Source of the DNA: DSXH01 sp020724325
Lineage (GTDB): Bacteria; Bacteroidota; Ignavibacteria; Ignavibacteriales; Melioribacteraceae
Assembly: GCA_040756515.1 (NCBI GenBank)
Contig: JBFLYW010000018.1
Location: 1-64,000, forward strand
Direction of reading: 5' to 3'
Length of the DNA stretch: 64,000 nt
Shown in pieces: positions 34,030 to 43,163 of this stretch. The position numbers and the translations under genes are program-made. How positions within the stretch are numbered: position 1 is the stretch's first letter; every line of letters begins with the position of its first letter. Under the pieces are notes generated by a model. That model was not told the origin of the DNA. It worked only from the letters and a program-made list of their open reading frames with translations, and ran no database searches.

Positions 34030-35678
34030 ATATTGGGAACAAATTAATCATAAATGAATCATCTCTTCGCAAAGAAGATTACAATAAGAACCTAATCAGA
34101 AAATTAGAGGCAATAAAAAGTTCAATAAGATTAGGCGGCGGTAATAATGCGATTGAAAAGCAGCACGAAAAAGGAAAATTAACTGCTCGCGAAAGAATTG
34201 CATTACTTATAGATGCTGATTCCAATTTTTTAGAATTAAGTACGCTTGCCGCTTACGGAATGTATGAAGAATATGGCGGCGCTCCTTCATCAGGAACAAT
34301 TTACGGCATCGGTAAAATTCACGGAAGAAGTTTTGTTATTGTTGCCAATGATGCAACTGTAAAAGCCGGTGCATGGTTTCCAATTACTGCTAAAAAAAAT
34401 TTACGCGCACAGGAAGTTGCAATTGAAAACCGTCTGCCCATAATTTACCTGGTTGACAGCGCTGGCGTTTTTCTTCCCTTGCAAGATGAAATCTTTCCAG
34501 ACAAGGAACACTTTGGAAGAATCTTCAGAAATAATGCGGTGATCTCTTCAATGGGTATTCCTCAGATCTCTGCGATTATGGGTCCATGCGTTGCCGGAGG
34601 TGCTTACTTACCAATAATGAGCGACGAAGCACTAATTGTAGAGGGAGAGGGTTCTGTTTTTTTAGCCGGCTCGCATTTAGTTAAAGCTGCAATTGGTGAA
34701 GAAATAGATAACGAAAATTTAGGAGGCGCACGCGTTCAATCAAACATTTCTGGTGTTACTGATTATATAATGAAAAATGATAAAGAATGCATTGATCAAA
34801 TTAGAAGTCTCGTTCATAAATATGGTATAAATGAAATTGCCGGTTTTAACAGAATTAAATCTGCCCTTCCAAAGTTTGCATCCGATGAGATTTACTCTAT
34901 TCTTCCCGAAGACACAACAAAACCTTACGATACTTACGAATTATTAGCGCGTATAGTTGACAATTCTGAAATAGATGAATACAAAGCCGGTTATGGCAAA
35001 ACAATAATTACAGCTTATGCTCGTATTGATGGATGGGCTGTTGGAATTGTTGCAAATCAAAGAAATATTGTAAAGACAGAAAAAGGCGAAATGCAGATTG
35101 GCGGTGTAATTTACTCCGATAGTGCCGATAAAGCTTCAAGATTTATAATGAATTGTAATCAGAAAAAGATTCCGCTTGTTTTTCTTCAGGATGTTACCGG
35201 TTTTATGGTTGGAAGTAAAGCCGAACACGGAGGGATTATTAAGGACGGGGCTAAGATGGTTAATGCCGTGGCAAATTCTGTTGTACCTAAAATTACAATT
35301 ATCATTGGTAACAGTTACGGTGCGGGTAATTATGCAATGTGCGGAAAAGCTTATGACCCACGATTTATATATTCATATCCGAATGCTAAAATTGCCGTTA
35401 TGGGCGGTGCGCAAGCAAGCAGCGTTTTACTTGATATACGAGTTAAACAAATGCAAAAATCTGGTAAAGAATTTTCAAATGAACAAAAAGAGAAATTACT
35501 TAATGAAGTAACGAGGTTATACGAAGAAAAAAATTCTCCTCTTTATGCCGCTGCTCGTCTGTGGATTGATGAGATAATAGACCCTGCACTTACACGCGAA
35601 TACATTTCATCTGCAATTGAATGTGCTAATAATAATCCTGACATTAAAAAGTTTTCTACAGGTGTAATTCAAACATAG
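34026..35678 (+). CDS. Acyl-CoA carboxylase, carboxyltransferase (beta) subunit
   Basis: Biotin-dependent carboxyltransferase of 550 aa, of the methylcrotonyl/propionyl-CoA type. GKLTARERIALLID is the N-terminal signature; MGPCVAGGAYLPIMSDEALIVEG and GSHLVKAAIGEEID define the first crotonase-like half, and GNSYGAGNYAMCGKAYDPRF with AVMGGAQASSVLL the second. No biotin-carrier alpha subunit follows, so it lies elsewhere. It was probably adjacent to the acyl-CoA dehydrogenase before the restriction-modification genes arrived. Its start is embedded in the methylase stop. Confidence 0.93.
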   Translation: MNIGNKLIINESSLRKEDYNKNLIRKLEAIKSSIRLGGGNNAIEKQHEKGKLTARERIALLIDADSNFLELSTLAAYGMYEEYGGAPSSGTIYGIGKIHGRSFVIVANDATVKAGAWFPITAKKNLRAQEVAIENRLPIIYLVDSAGVFLPLQDEIFPDKEHFGRIFRNNAVISSMGIPQISAIMGPCVAGGAYLPIMSDEALIVEGEGSVFLAGSHLVKAAIGEEIDNENLGGARVQSNISGVTDYIMKNDKECIDQIRSLVHKYGINEIAGFNRIKSALPKFASDEIYSILPEDTTKPYDTYELLARIVDNSEIDEYKAGYGKTIITAYARIDGWAVGIVANQRNIVKTEKGEMQIGGVIYSDSADKASRFIMNCNQKKIPLVFLQDVTGFMVGSKAEHGGIIKDGAKMVNAVANSVVPKITIIIGNSYGAGNYAMCGKAYDPRFIYSYPNAKIAVMGGAQASSVLLDIRVKQMQKSGKEFSNEQKEKLLNEVTRLYEEKNSPLYAAARLWIDEIIDPALTREYISSAIECANNNPDIKKFSTGVIQT

Positions 35679-35691
35679 GAAACGGTTTATT

Positions 35692-36348
35692 TTGAAAAGA
35701 ACAATTTTATTTTTTGCATTAATCCTCTTCCCTTTTCGAAATAATCCGGCACAAATCAAATATGATAAATCATTTTACGGCGGACTGTTTTATTTATCTG
35801 AGTTCATTGCATCATCCGAATTCGATGTTTACAAAGAAGTAAATGACGATCTTTCTCAGATTAATTTCATTTATAAAAAGGCGATTGAATTTTTTGATGG
35901 CGACATTTCAGAAGCACTCCTTGCACTAACTTTTACCTGTTTACCTTTCGATCAAATAAAAGTTAGATTTTTTTTCGGTTCAAAAATAATTTTTCCTCTT
36001 CCATCACCTCCCAAAAAAATCTTCAATAAAAAGTTATCGAATTTACCCTCGAAATTATTTTTCGATTCACCAAAGTCAAACTTTGGGGATAAGGATAAAC
36101 TGGCTCACTTTTTCGGCAACGCTTTTCTCCGATACAACTTCGGTTTTTTTAATTTATCCAAATTTATGGGTATTTTTGTGGAGAATGTGGAGGAAGGATT
36201 ATTTTTAGAAGGCGGTTTTAGTAACCGGGATATAATAGTAAATCATCTCGGTGAATTGTTTGCTGAATCAATTAAAAAAAATAAAAATCTTCTCCCCTCA
36301 GATATTTTGAAAATTTATCAATTATTATTTCTCAGGATTAGCTTATGA
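35692..36348 (+). CDS. Secreted protein of unknown function, 218 aa
   Basis: It begins with TTG and a signal peptide (KRTILFFALILFPFRNNPAQ). The mature part has two notable blocks: DKLAHFFGNAFLRY (about residue 134) and EEGLFLEGGFSNRDIIVNHLGELFAE (in part, about 168-193). The DKxxHF...N and DI..N.LG pattern is reminiscent of YfiM/DUF2279-type proteins, but I cannot assign it. It follows the carboxylase by 13 bases and overlaps the NtrC-type regulator gene (ATGA). Confidence 0.7.
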   Translation: MKRTILFFALILFPFRNNPAQIKYDKSFYGGLFYLSEFIASSEFDVYKEVNDDLSQINFIYKKAIEFFDGDISEALLALTFTCLPFDQIKVRFFFGSKIIFPLPSPPKKIFNKKLSNLPSKLFFDSPKSNFGDKDKLAHFFGNAFLRYNFGFFNLSKFMGIFVENVEEGLFLEGGFSNRDIIVNHLGELFAESIKKNKNLLPSDILKIYQLLFLRISL

Positions 36349-37700
36349 AATCTATTTTAGTTATTGATGATGAACATGAGATTTGCGAAAGCATTAAAAT
36401 GATTCTTGAATACGAAGATTATTCTGTCGATTACACGACAGACTCTGCAAAAGGAATTCAGAAACTTGAATACGGAAGCTATGATGTTCTTTTACTCGAT
36501 ATTCAAATGCCGGTCAAAGGCGGTTTTGAAATTCTAAGCTTGTTAAAAGAAAAAGGAAACGACATTAGGGTAATTATGATTTCAGCTCATGCGAGCGTTC
36601 AAAATGCGGTTACCGCTACAAAGTTAGGTGCATTCGATTTTTTGGAAAAGCCGATTGATCGTGATAAACTTTTAATTTCGGTGCGTAACGCATGCGAGCA
36701 GTCTAATCTTATCAAAGAAAACAAAAAATTAAAAAAGGAATTATCTGCTTCAGAAGTTATTATAGGTAACAGTCCGGCAATTAAAAGCATATTAGACACA
36801 ATTTCTCGTGTTGCCAAGACCGATGCACGTATTTTAATTACAGGTGAAAACGGCACTGGTAAGGAACTTGTTGCCCAGCAAATTCACAGACAGAGTTTGA
36901 GGAATAACAAAGAATTGATCGAAGTTAATTGTGCCGCAATTCCACATGAACTTATAGAATCAGAATTATTTGGGCATGAAAAGGGTTCTTTTACAGGAGC
37001 AGTTAAACAAAGAATTGGTAAATTCGAACTTGCTGACGGGGCTAATTGTTTTTTAGATGAAATTGGAGATATGAGTTTACACGCCCAGGCAAAAGTCCTT
37101 AGAGCAATTGAAGAAGGTAAAATTGAACGAGTGGGCGGTACATCAAAAATTAACGTTGATGTAAGAATTATTTCTGCAACAAATAAAGACCTCCTTTCAG
37201 AAATCAAGAAAGGAAATTTTAGAGAAGATCTTTATCATAGATTAAATGTAATACCTATCCATGTTGCGCCGTTGAGAGAACGTAAAGAAGACATCCCTCT
37301 TCTTGTAGAGTACTTCTCTAAAATTATTTGCGATAAAAATAAATTTGCACAAAAGGAATGGACCGATTCTGCAATTAAATCATTACAAGGTTTTAACTGG
37401 AAAGGCAATATTCGCGAACTTAGAAATTTTGTAGAGAGAATTGTTATTATGGTTTCTTACAATACTATTAGCGAAAAAGAAATTAATTCATTTCTACCGG
37501 CTTCTACTTCTGCCGTTGATGAAATATTGAATACATCGAATACATTTCAAGAATTCAAAGAAAAAGCCGAAAAAGCATTCATATTAAAACAGTTATCACA
37601 TAACAATTGGAATGTTAGTAGAACTGCCGAGATTTTAGGAATTCAGCGAAGTCATCTTTACAATAAACTAAAGAAATACGAAATAGAGAAAGGATTATAA
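36345..37700 (+). CDS. Sigma-54-dependent response regulator (NtrC family)
   Basis: Three domains in 451 aa. The receiver has acidic DDE at residues 8-10 and phospho-acceptor Asp52 in LLLDIQMP, with Lys in LEKPID. The AAA+ domain has Walker A GENGTGKEL (about 166-174), the sigma-54 contact loop ELFGHEKGSFTGA (GSFTGA in place of GAFTGA) and an arginine-finger region. A Fis-type helix-turn-helix ends the protein (WNVSRTAEILGIQRSHLYNKLKKY). No sensor kinase gene is beside it. Confidence 0.94.
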   Translation: MKSILVIDDEHEICESIKMILEYEDYSVDYTTDSAKGIQKLEYGSYDVLLLDIQMPVKGGFEILSLLKEKGNDIRVIMISAHASVQNAVTATKLGAFDFLEKPIDRDKLLISVRNACEQSNLIKENKKLKKELSASEVIIGNSPAIKSILDTISRVAKTDARILITGENGTGKELVAQQIHRQSLRNNKELIEVNCAAIPHELIESELFGHEKGSFTGAVKQRIGKFELADGANCFLDEIGDMSLHAQAKVLRAIEEGKIERVGGTSKINVDVRIISATNKDLLSEIKKGNFREDLYHRLNVIPIHVAPLRERKEDIPLLVEYFSKIICDKNKFAQKEWTDSAIKSLQGFNWKGNIRELRNFVERIVIMVSYNTISEKEINSFLPASTSAVDEILNTSNTFQEFKEKAEKAFILKQLSHNNWNVSRTAEILGIQRSHLYNKLKKYEIEKGL

Positions 37701-38050
37701 TGGGAGAAACAATATTTGCAAAAATTATTCGAAAGGAAATTCCATCTGATATTGTTTACGAAACCGAATCGCTACTTGCCTTTAAGGATATTCGTCCTCA
37801 GGCACCGGTTCATGTATTAATAATTCCAAAACTAACAGAAATTGAATCGGTGCGGAATTTATCAAAAGAAAATCATTCTCAATTACTTGGTGAACTTTTT
37901 GATGCCGCAAATCAGGTTGCAAAAAAGCTTGGAGTATTTGAAAGCGGGTTTAGATTGGTTTTGAATTCAGGAGCTGATTCCGGGCAGGAGGTTCCACATA
38001 TTCACATTCATTTACTTGGTGGAAGAAAAATGAATTGGCCTCCGGGATGA
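37700..38050 (+). CDS. HIT family hydrolase (HinT-like)
   Basis: Purine-nucleoside phosphoramidase-like protein of 116 aa. The N-terminus IFAKIIRKEIPSDIVYE and HVLIIPK are family features; the histidine triad motif is HIHIHLLGG near the C-terminus. The start overlaps the regulator stop by one base (TAATG). It ends 3 bases before the end of the convergent purD, with no space for a terminator. Confidence 0.95.
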   Translation: MGETIFAKIIRKEIPSDIVYETESLLAFKDIRPQAPVHVLIIPKLTEIESVRNLSKENHSQLLGELFDAANQVAKKLGVFESGFRLVLNSGADSGQEVPHIHIHLLGGRKMNWPPG

Positions 38051-38053
38051 ATA

Positions 38054-39346
38054 TTATTTCTGTTTGGAACTTACAATAGCTTTGTCACAAATATCTTTGC
38101 GGAATTGCATCCCTTCAAAATTAATTTTACTGATAGCATCGTAACAGATTTGTTTAGCCAGACTAAGATTGTTCTGATTAATTACCGATGTAACACCAAG
38201 TACTCTTCCACCATTTGTAACTATACTCTCCTTTAGCATTGAGGTTCCTGCATGATACACAATTACATTTTCATTATCAGCATTTTCAATGCCGGTTATA
38301 ACTTTTCCTTTTTCATATTCATCGGGATATCCGGCTGATGCCAGAACTACACAAGCAGAAGCGCCACTATTATATTTCACAGCACTCTTATTAATTTTAC
38401 CGGAAGCTGTACTAAATAACAACTCCAAGAAATCACCATCCAATAAAGGAAGAATAACCTGAGTTTCAGGATCGCCGAACCGGCAATTGTATTCAATTAC
38501 TTTAGGTCCTTCAAAAGTTAGCATCAATCCGCAATAAAGGCATCCGGAATAATCAGCACCTTTATCCCGCATTGCTTGTAATGTTGGAATAATAATTTTT
38601 AGCGATACCTCATTTAAGATTTCCTCGCTTACGAAAGGAGTTGGCGCATATGCTCCCATTCCGCCGGTATTCTTTCCTTTATCCCCGTCAAAAATTCTTT
38701 TATGATCTTGAGCAGCCGGCAATATGATAAATTCAGTTCCATCAGTAATAGCAAATATTGAAGCTTCCTGTCCGGTCATATATTCTTCGATAATTATTTT
38801 ATCCCCGGATTTCCCGAACGAATAATTAACAAAGCAGTTATCGATAGCAGATTTTGCGGATGTATAATTTTCAGCAACCACAACACCCTTGCCCGCTGCA
38901 ATCCCATCTGCTTTAATTACAACAGGATATTTTATTTTTTCTAAATATGTTAAAGCTTTTTCATAATCATTTTTATGAAATATCTTATATTCTGCGGTAG
39001 GAATTCCATAATCCCTCATCAAATTCTTAGCAAAGGATTTTTCTCCTTCTATACGGGCAGCTTCTTTAGATGGTCCGAATACTTTTATACCGCAAGTTGT
39101 AAGTTGATCAGCAAGACCATCAATTAATGGCTGCTCCGGTCCAACGATAACAAGGTCTATAAAATTAGATTTACAAAACTGCATTATTAACTTAGAATCT
39201 TTTATATCTAGGTTAACATTGGTTCCCAATTTGCCCGTGCCGGGATTTCCGGGTATTATAAAGAGCTTATCAATCAGCTTGCTTTTAGAAACTGAAAGCG
39301 CAATAGCATGTTCTCTGCCGCCAGAACCAATTAGTACTACATTCAT
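38054..39346 (-). CDS. purD: Phosphoribosylamine-glycine ligase
   Basis: ATP-grasp ligase, second committed enzyme of purine synthesis. The N-terminal VLIGSGGREHAIAL, the signature PGNPGTGKLG, IKADGIAAGKGVVVA (ATP-grasp), and YNCRFGDPETQVILPLL are all present in a 430-aa protein of normal length. It is the last gene of a minus-strand group with a glycosyltransferase gene 1 base upstream. guaB and purC further upstream are also purine genes, but intervening genes are unrelated. Confidence 0.97.
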   Translation of the reverse strand: MNVVLIGSGGREHAIALSVSKSKLIDKLFIIPGNPGTGKLGTNVNLDIKDSKLIMQFCKSNFIDLVIVGPEQPLIDGLADQLTTCGIKVFGPSKEAARIEGEKSFAKNLMRDYGIPTAEYKIFHKNDYEKALTYLEKIKYPVVIKADGIAAGKGVVVAENYTSAKSAIDNCFVNYSFGKSGDKIIIEEYMTGQEASIFAITDGTEFIILPAAQDHKRIFDGDKGKNTGGMGAYAPTPFVSEEILNEVSLKIIIPTLQAMRDKGADYSGCLYCGLMLTFEGPKVIEYNCRFGDPETQVILPLLDGDFLELLFSTASGKINKSAVKYNSGASACVVLASAGYPDEYEKGKVITGIENADNENVIVYHAGTSMLKESIVTNGGRVLGVTSVINQNNLSLAKQICYDAISKINFEGMQFRKDICDKAIVSSKQK

Positions 39347-39347
39347 T

Positions 39348-40628
39348 TTAAGTCCGTAAACAAAACTGGAATTGAGTAACGAGTTGTTCCGTTAAATTTA
39401 TTCTGTTGTGCTTCTCAATAAATTCCTTATTCGGAACCGGGAGTTCATTTTTAATAAAGAGATTGTGAATCTCAATCAATTTTTGTTTTATTTGTTCAAC
39501 ATCATCCGGCGGGGTTATAAACGAAGCTCCGTATTCTATGAGAGCAACTTTGGCTGCGCCGTCAGGAACAGAACCAAGTATTGGTTTGCCGGTACCAAAA
39601 TACTCAAATAATTTACCTGTAGAAACAGTATCGGAGTTAGGAGAGTTACCTATCATCATCCATAGTACATCACTTTGCCTGATTCGTTTAACCGCTTCAA
39701 AATGCTCTAAATAACCTACTTCGTTTACTGCTTCAATTAATCCTAATTCATGTATTAATTTTTTATTCTCGCTTCTTAGGTGACCAATAAATTCAAGCTG
39801 ATATTTAGCACTGATATCCGGACGTTCGATTGATAACTGCTTGAAAGCTTTTAATAGATAAGCCGGCGTAATACTTTCATAGAAGATACCGGAATATGTC
39901 AACTTTATTTTGCCAGAATGATTGTGTTTAGGACATTCAGTTTCAAAATCAGCCGGATCAAATCCATGCGGAATAATAACAATCTCGTTGAACTTAAGGA
40001 AATTATATGTGGTTAACAGTTTTTCTTTTATTCTTCTATTAATGGCAATAATATTATCCGAAGCACGTAAAGCGCTATATTCTAATTTTTTATGCTTCAT
40101 TTTATGCCATGGTGAAGGATAAAATGCAAAATGATTACCTACCCAAAGGTCGCGGTAATCAACAAAAAGAGGAATCTGAAATTCTCGTTTCAATTTTGCT
40201 GCATATACAAAACTTGAATACGGAGGAATAGTAACATAAATAATATCGAAGCGTTCCTTCTGAAGTATTTCTCTCGCTTTTTGGTAAGCTTTTTTTGCCC
40301 AGGATTTTTTATTATCGGGTATAAAAAAAGACTTGGAAAAATTTGAATATAATTTTCTAAGAAATTCTTTAGGCATATTAACCGTGCCGTATTTTTTTCC
40401 TATTAATGAATTAGGATCAAACGCTTCTGTTCTAATAATCTTAACTCCGGCTTCTTCAGCTTCTTTCAACAAACTGAAATCGTGAGCAAAGTATGCAATA
40501 TTCCCGGCAGTAATAACCGTAGGTTCCCAACTAAACCGCGGCATATATTTAGTAAATTTTAAGGTTCGTTGAACTCCGCTTAATCCCATTGGAGGGTAAT
40601 AGTAAGCCAAAATCAGAACTTTGAACAT
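39348..40628 (-). CDS. Glycosyltransferase, GT-B fold (family 4-like)
   Basis: Protein of 426 aa that starts FKVLILAYYYPPMGLSGVQRT, the glycine-containing N-terminal loop of family 4 glycosyltransferases. The second domain has IIPHGFDPADFE, then KLTYSGIFYESITPAYLLKAF and STGKLFEYFGTGKPILGSVP, with the expected E in the acceptor/donor region. No signal peptide or membrane segment. Donor and acceptor are unknown. It is 32 bases from guaB and directly abuts purD, which gives no hint of pathway. Confidence 0.88.
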   Translation of the reverse strand: MFKVLILAYYYPPMGLSGVQRTLKFTKYMPRFSWEPTVITAGNIAYFAHDFSLLKEAEEAGVKIIRTEAFDPNSLIGKKYGTVNMPKEFLRKLYSNFSKSFFIPDNKKSWAKKAYQKAREILQKERFDIIYVTIPPYSSFVYAAKLKREFQIPLFVDYRDLWVGNHFAFYPSPWHKMKHKKLEYSALRASDNIIAINRRIKEKLLTTYNFLKFNEIVIIPHGFDPADFETECPKHNHSGKIKLTYSGIFYESITPAYLLKAFKQLSIERPDISAKYQLEFIGHLRSENKKLIHELGLIEAVNEVGYLEHFEAVKRIRQSDVLWMMIGNSPNSDTVSTGKLFEYFGTGKPILGSVPDGAAKVALIEYGASFITPPDDVEQIKQKLIEIHNLFIKNELPVPNKEFIEKHNRINLTEQLVTQFQFCLRT

Positions 40629-40660
40629 ATATTAACCCGTTTACTGTAAAGGAAAAATAA

Positions 40661-42139
40661 TTATAATTTTTGAACAATCTGATAATTAGGAGCTTCTTCC
40701 GTCAGCATTATATCATGCGGATGACTTTCTCTAAGCCCGGCAGAAGAAATTTTTACAAATTTTGTTTTTATCTGTAGTTCTTTAATATTTTTTACACCGC
40801 AATATCCCATAGCAGCTCTTAAGCCGCCAACAAACTGATAAATAGTATCGGATAAAGGTCCTTTATAAGGAACTCTTCCTTCAACACCTTCGGGAACAAG
40901 TTTTTTTATATCATCTTCCATATCCTGAAAATAGCGGTCGCTGCTTCCCTGTTTCATTGCACCCAGGGATCCCATCCCTCTATAGACTTTGAAACTTCTT
41001 CCTTCAAATAAAACTTTTTCTCCAGGTGCTTCATCGCAACCAGCAAACATACCTCCCATCATTACGGTATTTGCACCGGCTGCAATAGCTTTAGCAACAT
41101 CACCGGTTTGTTTAATTCCTCCATCTGCAATAACTGGAATACCGCTCCCCTTTAATGCAACTGCTACATTAATAATTGATGATATTTGAGGAACACCAAC
41201 ACCGGCAATAACTCTTGTAGTGCATATAGAACCGGCACCGATTCCAACTTTAACAGCATTAACACCACATTCTACGAGTTCGAGGGCTGCATCTTTTGTA
41301 ACAATGTTACCGGCAATTAGCTGAAGGTCTTTATATTTTTTTCTTATCTTTTTAATTGTAGAAAGAACTCCGGCAGAATGTCCGTGTGCCGTATCAACAA
41401 CTACTACATCAACATGCGAGTGTACAAGTGCTTCAACTCTTTCGAATGTATCTTTAGAGACTCCTACTGCTGCGCCAACACGCAATCTTCCGTAATTATC
41501 TTTGCATGCATCGGGAAATTTCTTTTTCTTCATTATATCTTTATATGTAATCAATCCTTTAAGAATACCTCTTTTATCTACAACGGGTAATTTTTCTATT
41601 CGATGTTTATGAAGAATTTTTTCGGCTTCCTCAAGTGTAGTTCCTACAGGTGCTTTGATTAAATTATCTTTAGTCATAAGCTGCATAACTTTTAATTTTC
41701 GGTTCGGTTCAAATCTTAGGTCGCGGTTTGTAAGGATGCCGATCAATTTACCATCCTGGTCAACAATCGGAATTCCTGAGATATGATATTTGCTCATTAG
41801 TTCTTCAGCTTCATAGATTGTATGATCCGGAGATAGTGTAATCGGTTTTACAATCATACCGCTTTCAGATCTTTTGACTTTGTCTACTTCATCGGCTTGT
41901 TTTTCGATTGACATGTTTTTATGAATAATGCCGATTCCACCCTGAGCTGCCATAGCAATTGCCATTTGAGATTCTGTAACTGTATCCATAGCGGCAGACA
42001 AAAAAGGAATGTTTAGATGAATATCTGTGGTTAATCTTGTTTTTATATCAACTTGACGTGGTAAAATTTCTGAGCGAGCAGGAAGCAATAAAATGTCATC
42101 AAATGTCAATCCTTCAAAATCAATTTTATTATTTTTCAT
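40661..42139 (-). CDS. guaB: Inosine-5'-monophosphate dehydrogenase
   Basis: Converts IMP to XMP in guanine nucleotide synthesis. The TIM barrel begins FEGLTFDDILLLPARS; two CBS domains follow near residues 95-215 (DHTIYEAEELMSKYHISGIPIVD and the next repeat, in part). The catalytic cysteine is in GAGSICTTRVIAG (about residue 307), and the flap region has YRGMGSLGAM. Length 492 aa is normal. The leader contains a hairpin with a U-rich tail about 25 bases before the start. Confidence 0.97.
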   Translation of the reverse strand: MKNNKIDFEGLTFDDILLLPARSEILPRQVDIKTRLTTDIHLNIPFLSAAMDTVTESQMAIAMAAQGGIGIIHKNMSIEKQADEVDKVKRSESGMIVKPITLSPDHTIYEAEELMSKYHISGIPIVDQDGKLIGILTNRDLRFEPNRKLKVMQLMTKDNLIKAPVGTTLEEAEKILHKHRIEKLPVVDKRGILKGLITYKDIMKKKKFPDACKDNYGRLRVGAAVGVSKDTFERVEALVHSHVDVVVVDTAHGHSAGVLSTIKKIRKKYKDLQLIAGNIVTKDAALELVECGVNAVKVGIGAGSICTTRVIAGVGVPQISSIINVAVALKGSGIPVIADGGIKQTGDVAKAIAAGANTVMMGGMFAGCDEAPGEKVLFEGRSFKVYRGMGSLGAMKQGSSDRYFQDMEDDIKKLVPEGVEGRVPYKGPLSDTIYQFVGGLRAAMGYCGVKNIKELQIKTKFVKISSAGLRESHPHDIMLTEEAPNYQIVQKL

Positions 42140-42155
42140 GCCAACCTCTTTTATT

Positions 42156-42182
42156 TACAAAAAAGACCACACTAGGTGGTCT
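42156..42182 (-). terminator. Terminator-like hairpin in the guaB leader
   Basis: On the transcribed strand AGACCAC (42182-42176), loop CTAGT, GTGGTCT (42170-42164), then TTTTTTG. This is an intrinsic terminator shape placed just before guaB rather than after a gene. It could attenuate guaB, or end transcripts arriving from the recX side. No promoter can be placed securely between it and recX. Confidence 0.65.
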
Positions 42183-42388
42183 CGATTTTAATCGTTAGTA
42201 AAATTTATATGTTTGTTTTTGATAAATCTTTGTTCAGCAATCACTTTTTTGGGATTAGAATTACACAATTTGTTACATTTTTTTTTGGCTGAAACAATTT
42301 AATTAATTCAACGTCATCAAAATTATGGCTTCAAAAATACTTAAAATGATATTACTTAACAAATTATGCGTCGCAATTGTTAATTAGT

Positions 42389-42538
42389 CTTCCGAAAAAT
42401 TCAGAAACGTCACTTCGAAGATTCCCGACAAGTCGGGAGGCTGAGAAGTTTTATTTCGAAAGAACGAAGTGACAGAGAAATGTTATTTCGAATCCCGCAA
42501 AACGGGATGAGAAATGACAAGCGATATTTTCAGAAGTT
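42389..42538 (-). repeat. Modular palindromic repeat element (copy 2)
   Basis: Related to 31114-31244. The ends CTTCCGAAAA (42389-42398) and TATTTTCAGAAG (42525-42536) are imperfect inverted repeats. Three internal units carry different palindromic centres: TTCCCGACAAGTCGGGAGG, AGAACGAAGTGAC and TCCCGCAAAACGGGAT, each after TTCGAA and before GAGAA. It ends at the recX stop codon and fills much of the 400-base gap between recX and guaB; the rest of that gap is AT-rich with no gene seen. Confidence 0.85.
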
Positions 42539-42539
42539 A

Positions 42540-43160
42540 CTAATCATTATCAATAAATATTTTTTTAAGAACAGCAAAAATAATGTCTGATTCGAATCCT
42601 TTATTATGCAAGTAGAAATAAATTTTCTGTTTTACCTTTCTTTGGTCCTCTTCTTTTATAGTACGGATTTTTCTTTCTGCCAGTTCAAGAGCTGTCTGAA
42701 ATGACGAATCAACATCAACTCTTAGGAATAACTCATCAACAACTTCCCTTTTTATTCCCTTTCGTAATAAATCAATTCTAACTTTATTAGGACCGGTTTT
42801 TCCCTTTCTTAATTTTTCTTCTAAATATTGTTTTGCAAACTGATTGTCGTCGAGAATATTCTTTTCGGTCAATTCATTAAGAACTTCGGCAATTAATTCC
42901 GGCGAAAACTTTTTTTTGAGGAGTTTTAGTTTTAATTCCTGAGAGGAATGATTTCTAAAACCTAAGAACCGGAATGCATAGTTTTTAATTTTACTAATCT
43001 CACTCCGGTTTAGAAGTAATTTTATTTTATCTTCACTTAGCTGATCATTTACACGAACACCAAGACTAGCAGCTACAGAATAATCTATAACGATTTCTGA
43101 GCCATCCTGAAAACAAACAACAACAGAATTATTCTTCTTTTTAAGGGAAGAAACAATCAT
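42540..43160 (-). CDS. recX: Regulatory protein RecX
   Basis: Inhibitor of RecA filaments, 206 aa, made of three-helix repeats. YAFRFLGFRNHSSQELKLKLLKKKF and the following repeat ending NILDDNQFAKQYLEEKLRKGKTGPNKVRIDL (both in part) are the family's core; an N-terminal beta region (VVVCFQDGSEIVIDY) is common in Bacteroidota members. It starts 3 bases after the recA stop, so it is expressed with its target. The stop touches a palindromic repeat element. Confidence 0.93.
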   Translation of the reverse strand: MIVSSLKKKNNSVVVCFQDGSEIVIDYSVAASLGVRVNDQLSEDKIKLLLNRSEISKIKNYAFRFLGFRNHSSQELKLKLLKKKFSPELIAEVLNELTEKNILDDNQFAKQYLEEKLRKGKTGPNKVRIDLLRKGIKREVVDELFLRVDVDSSFQTALELAERKIRTIKEEDQRKVKQKIYFYLHNKGFESDIIFAVLKKIFIDND

Positions 43161-43163
43161 TTG

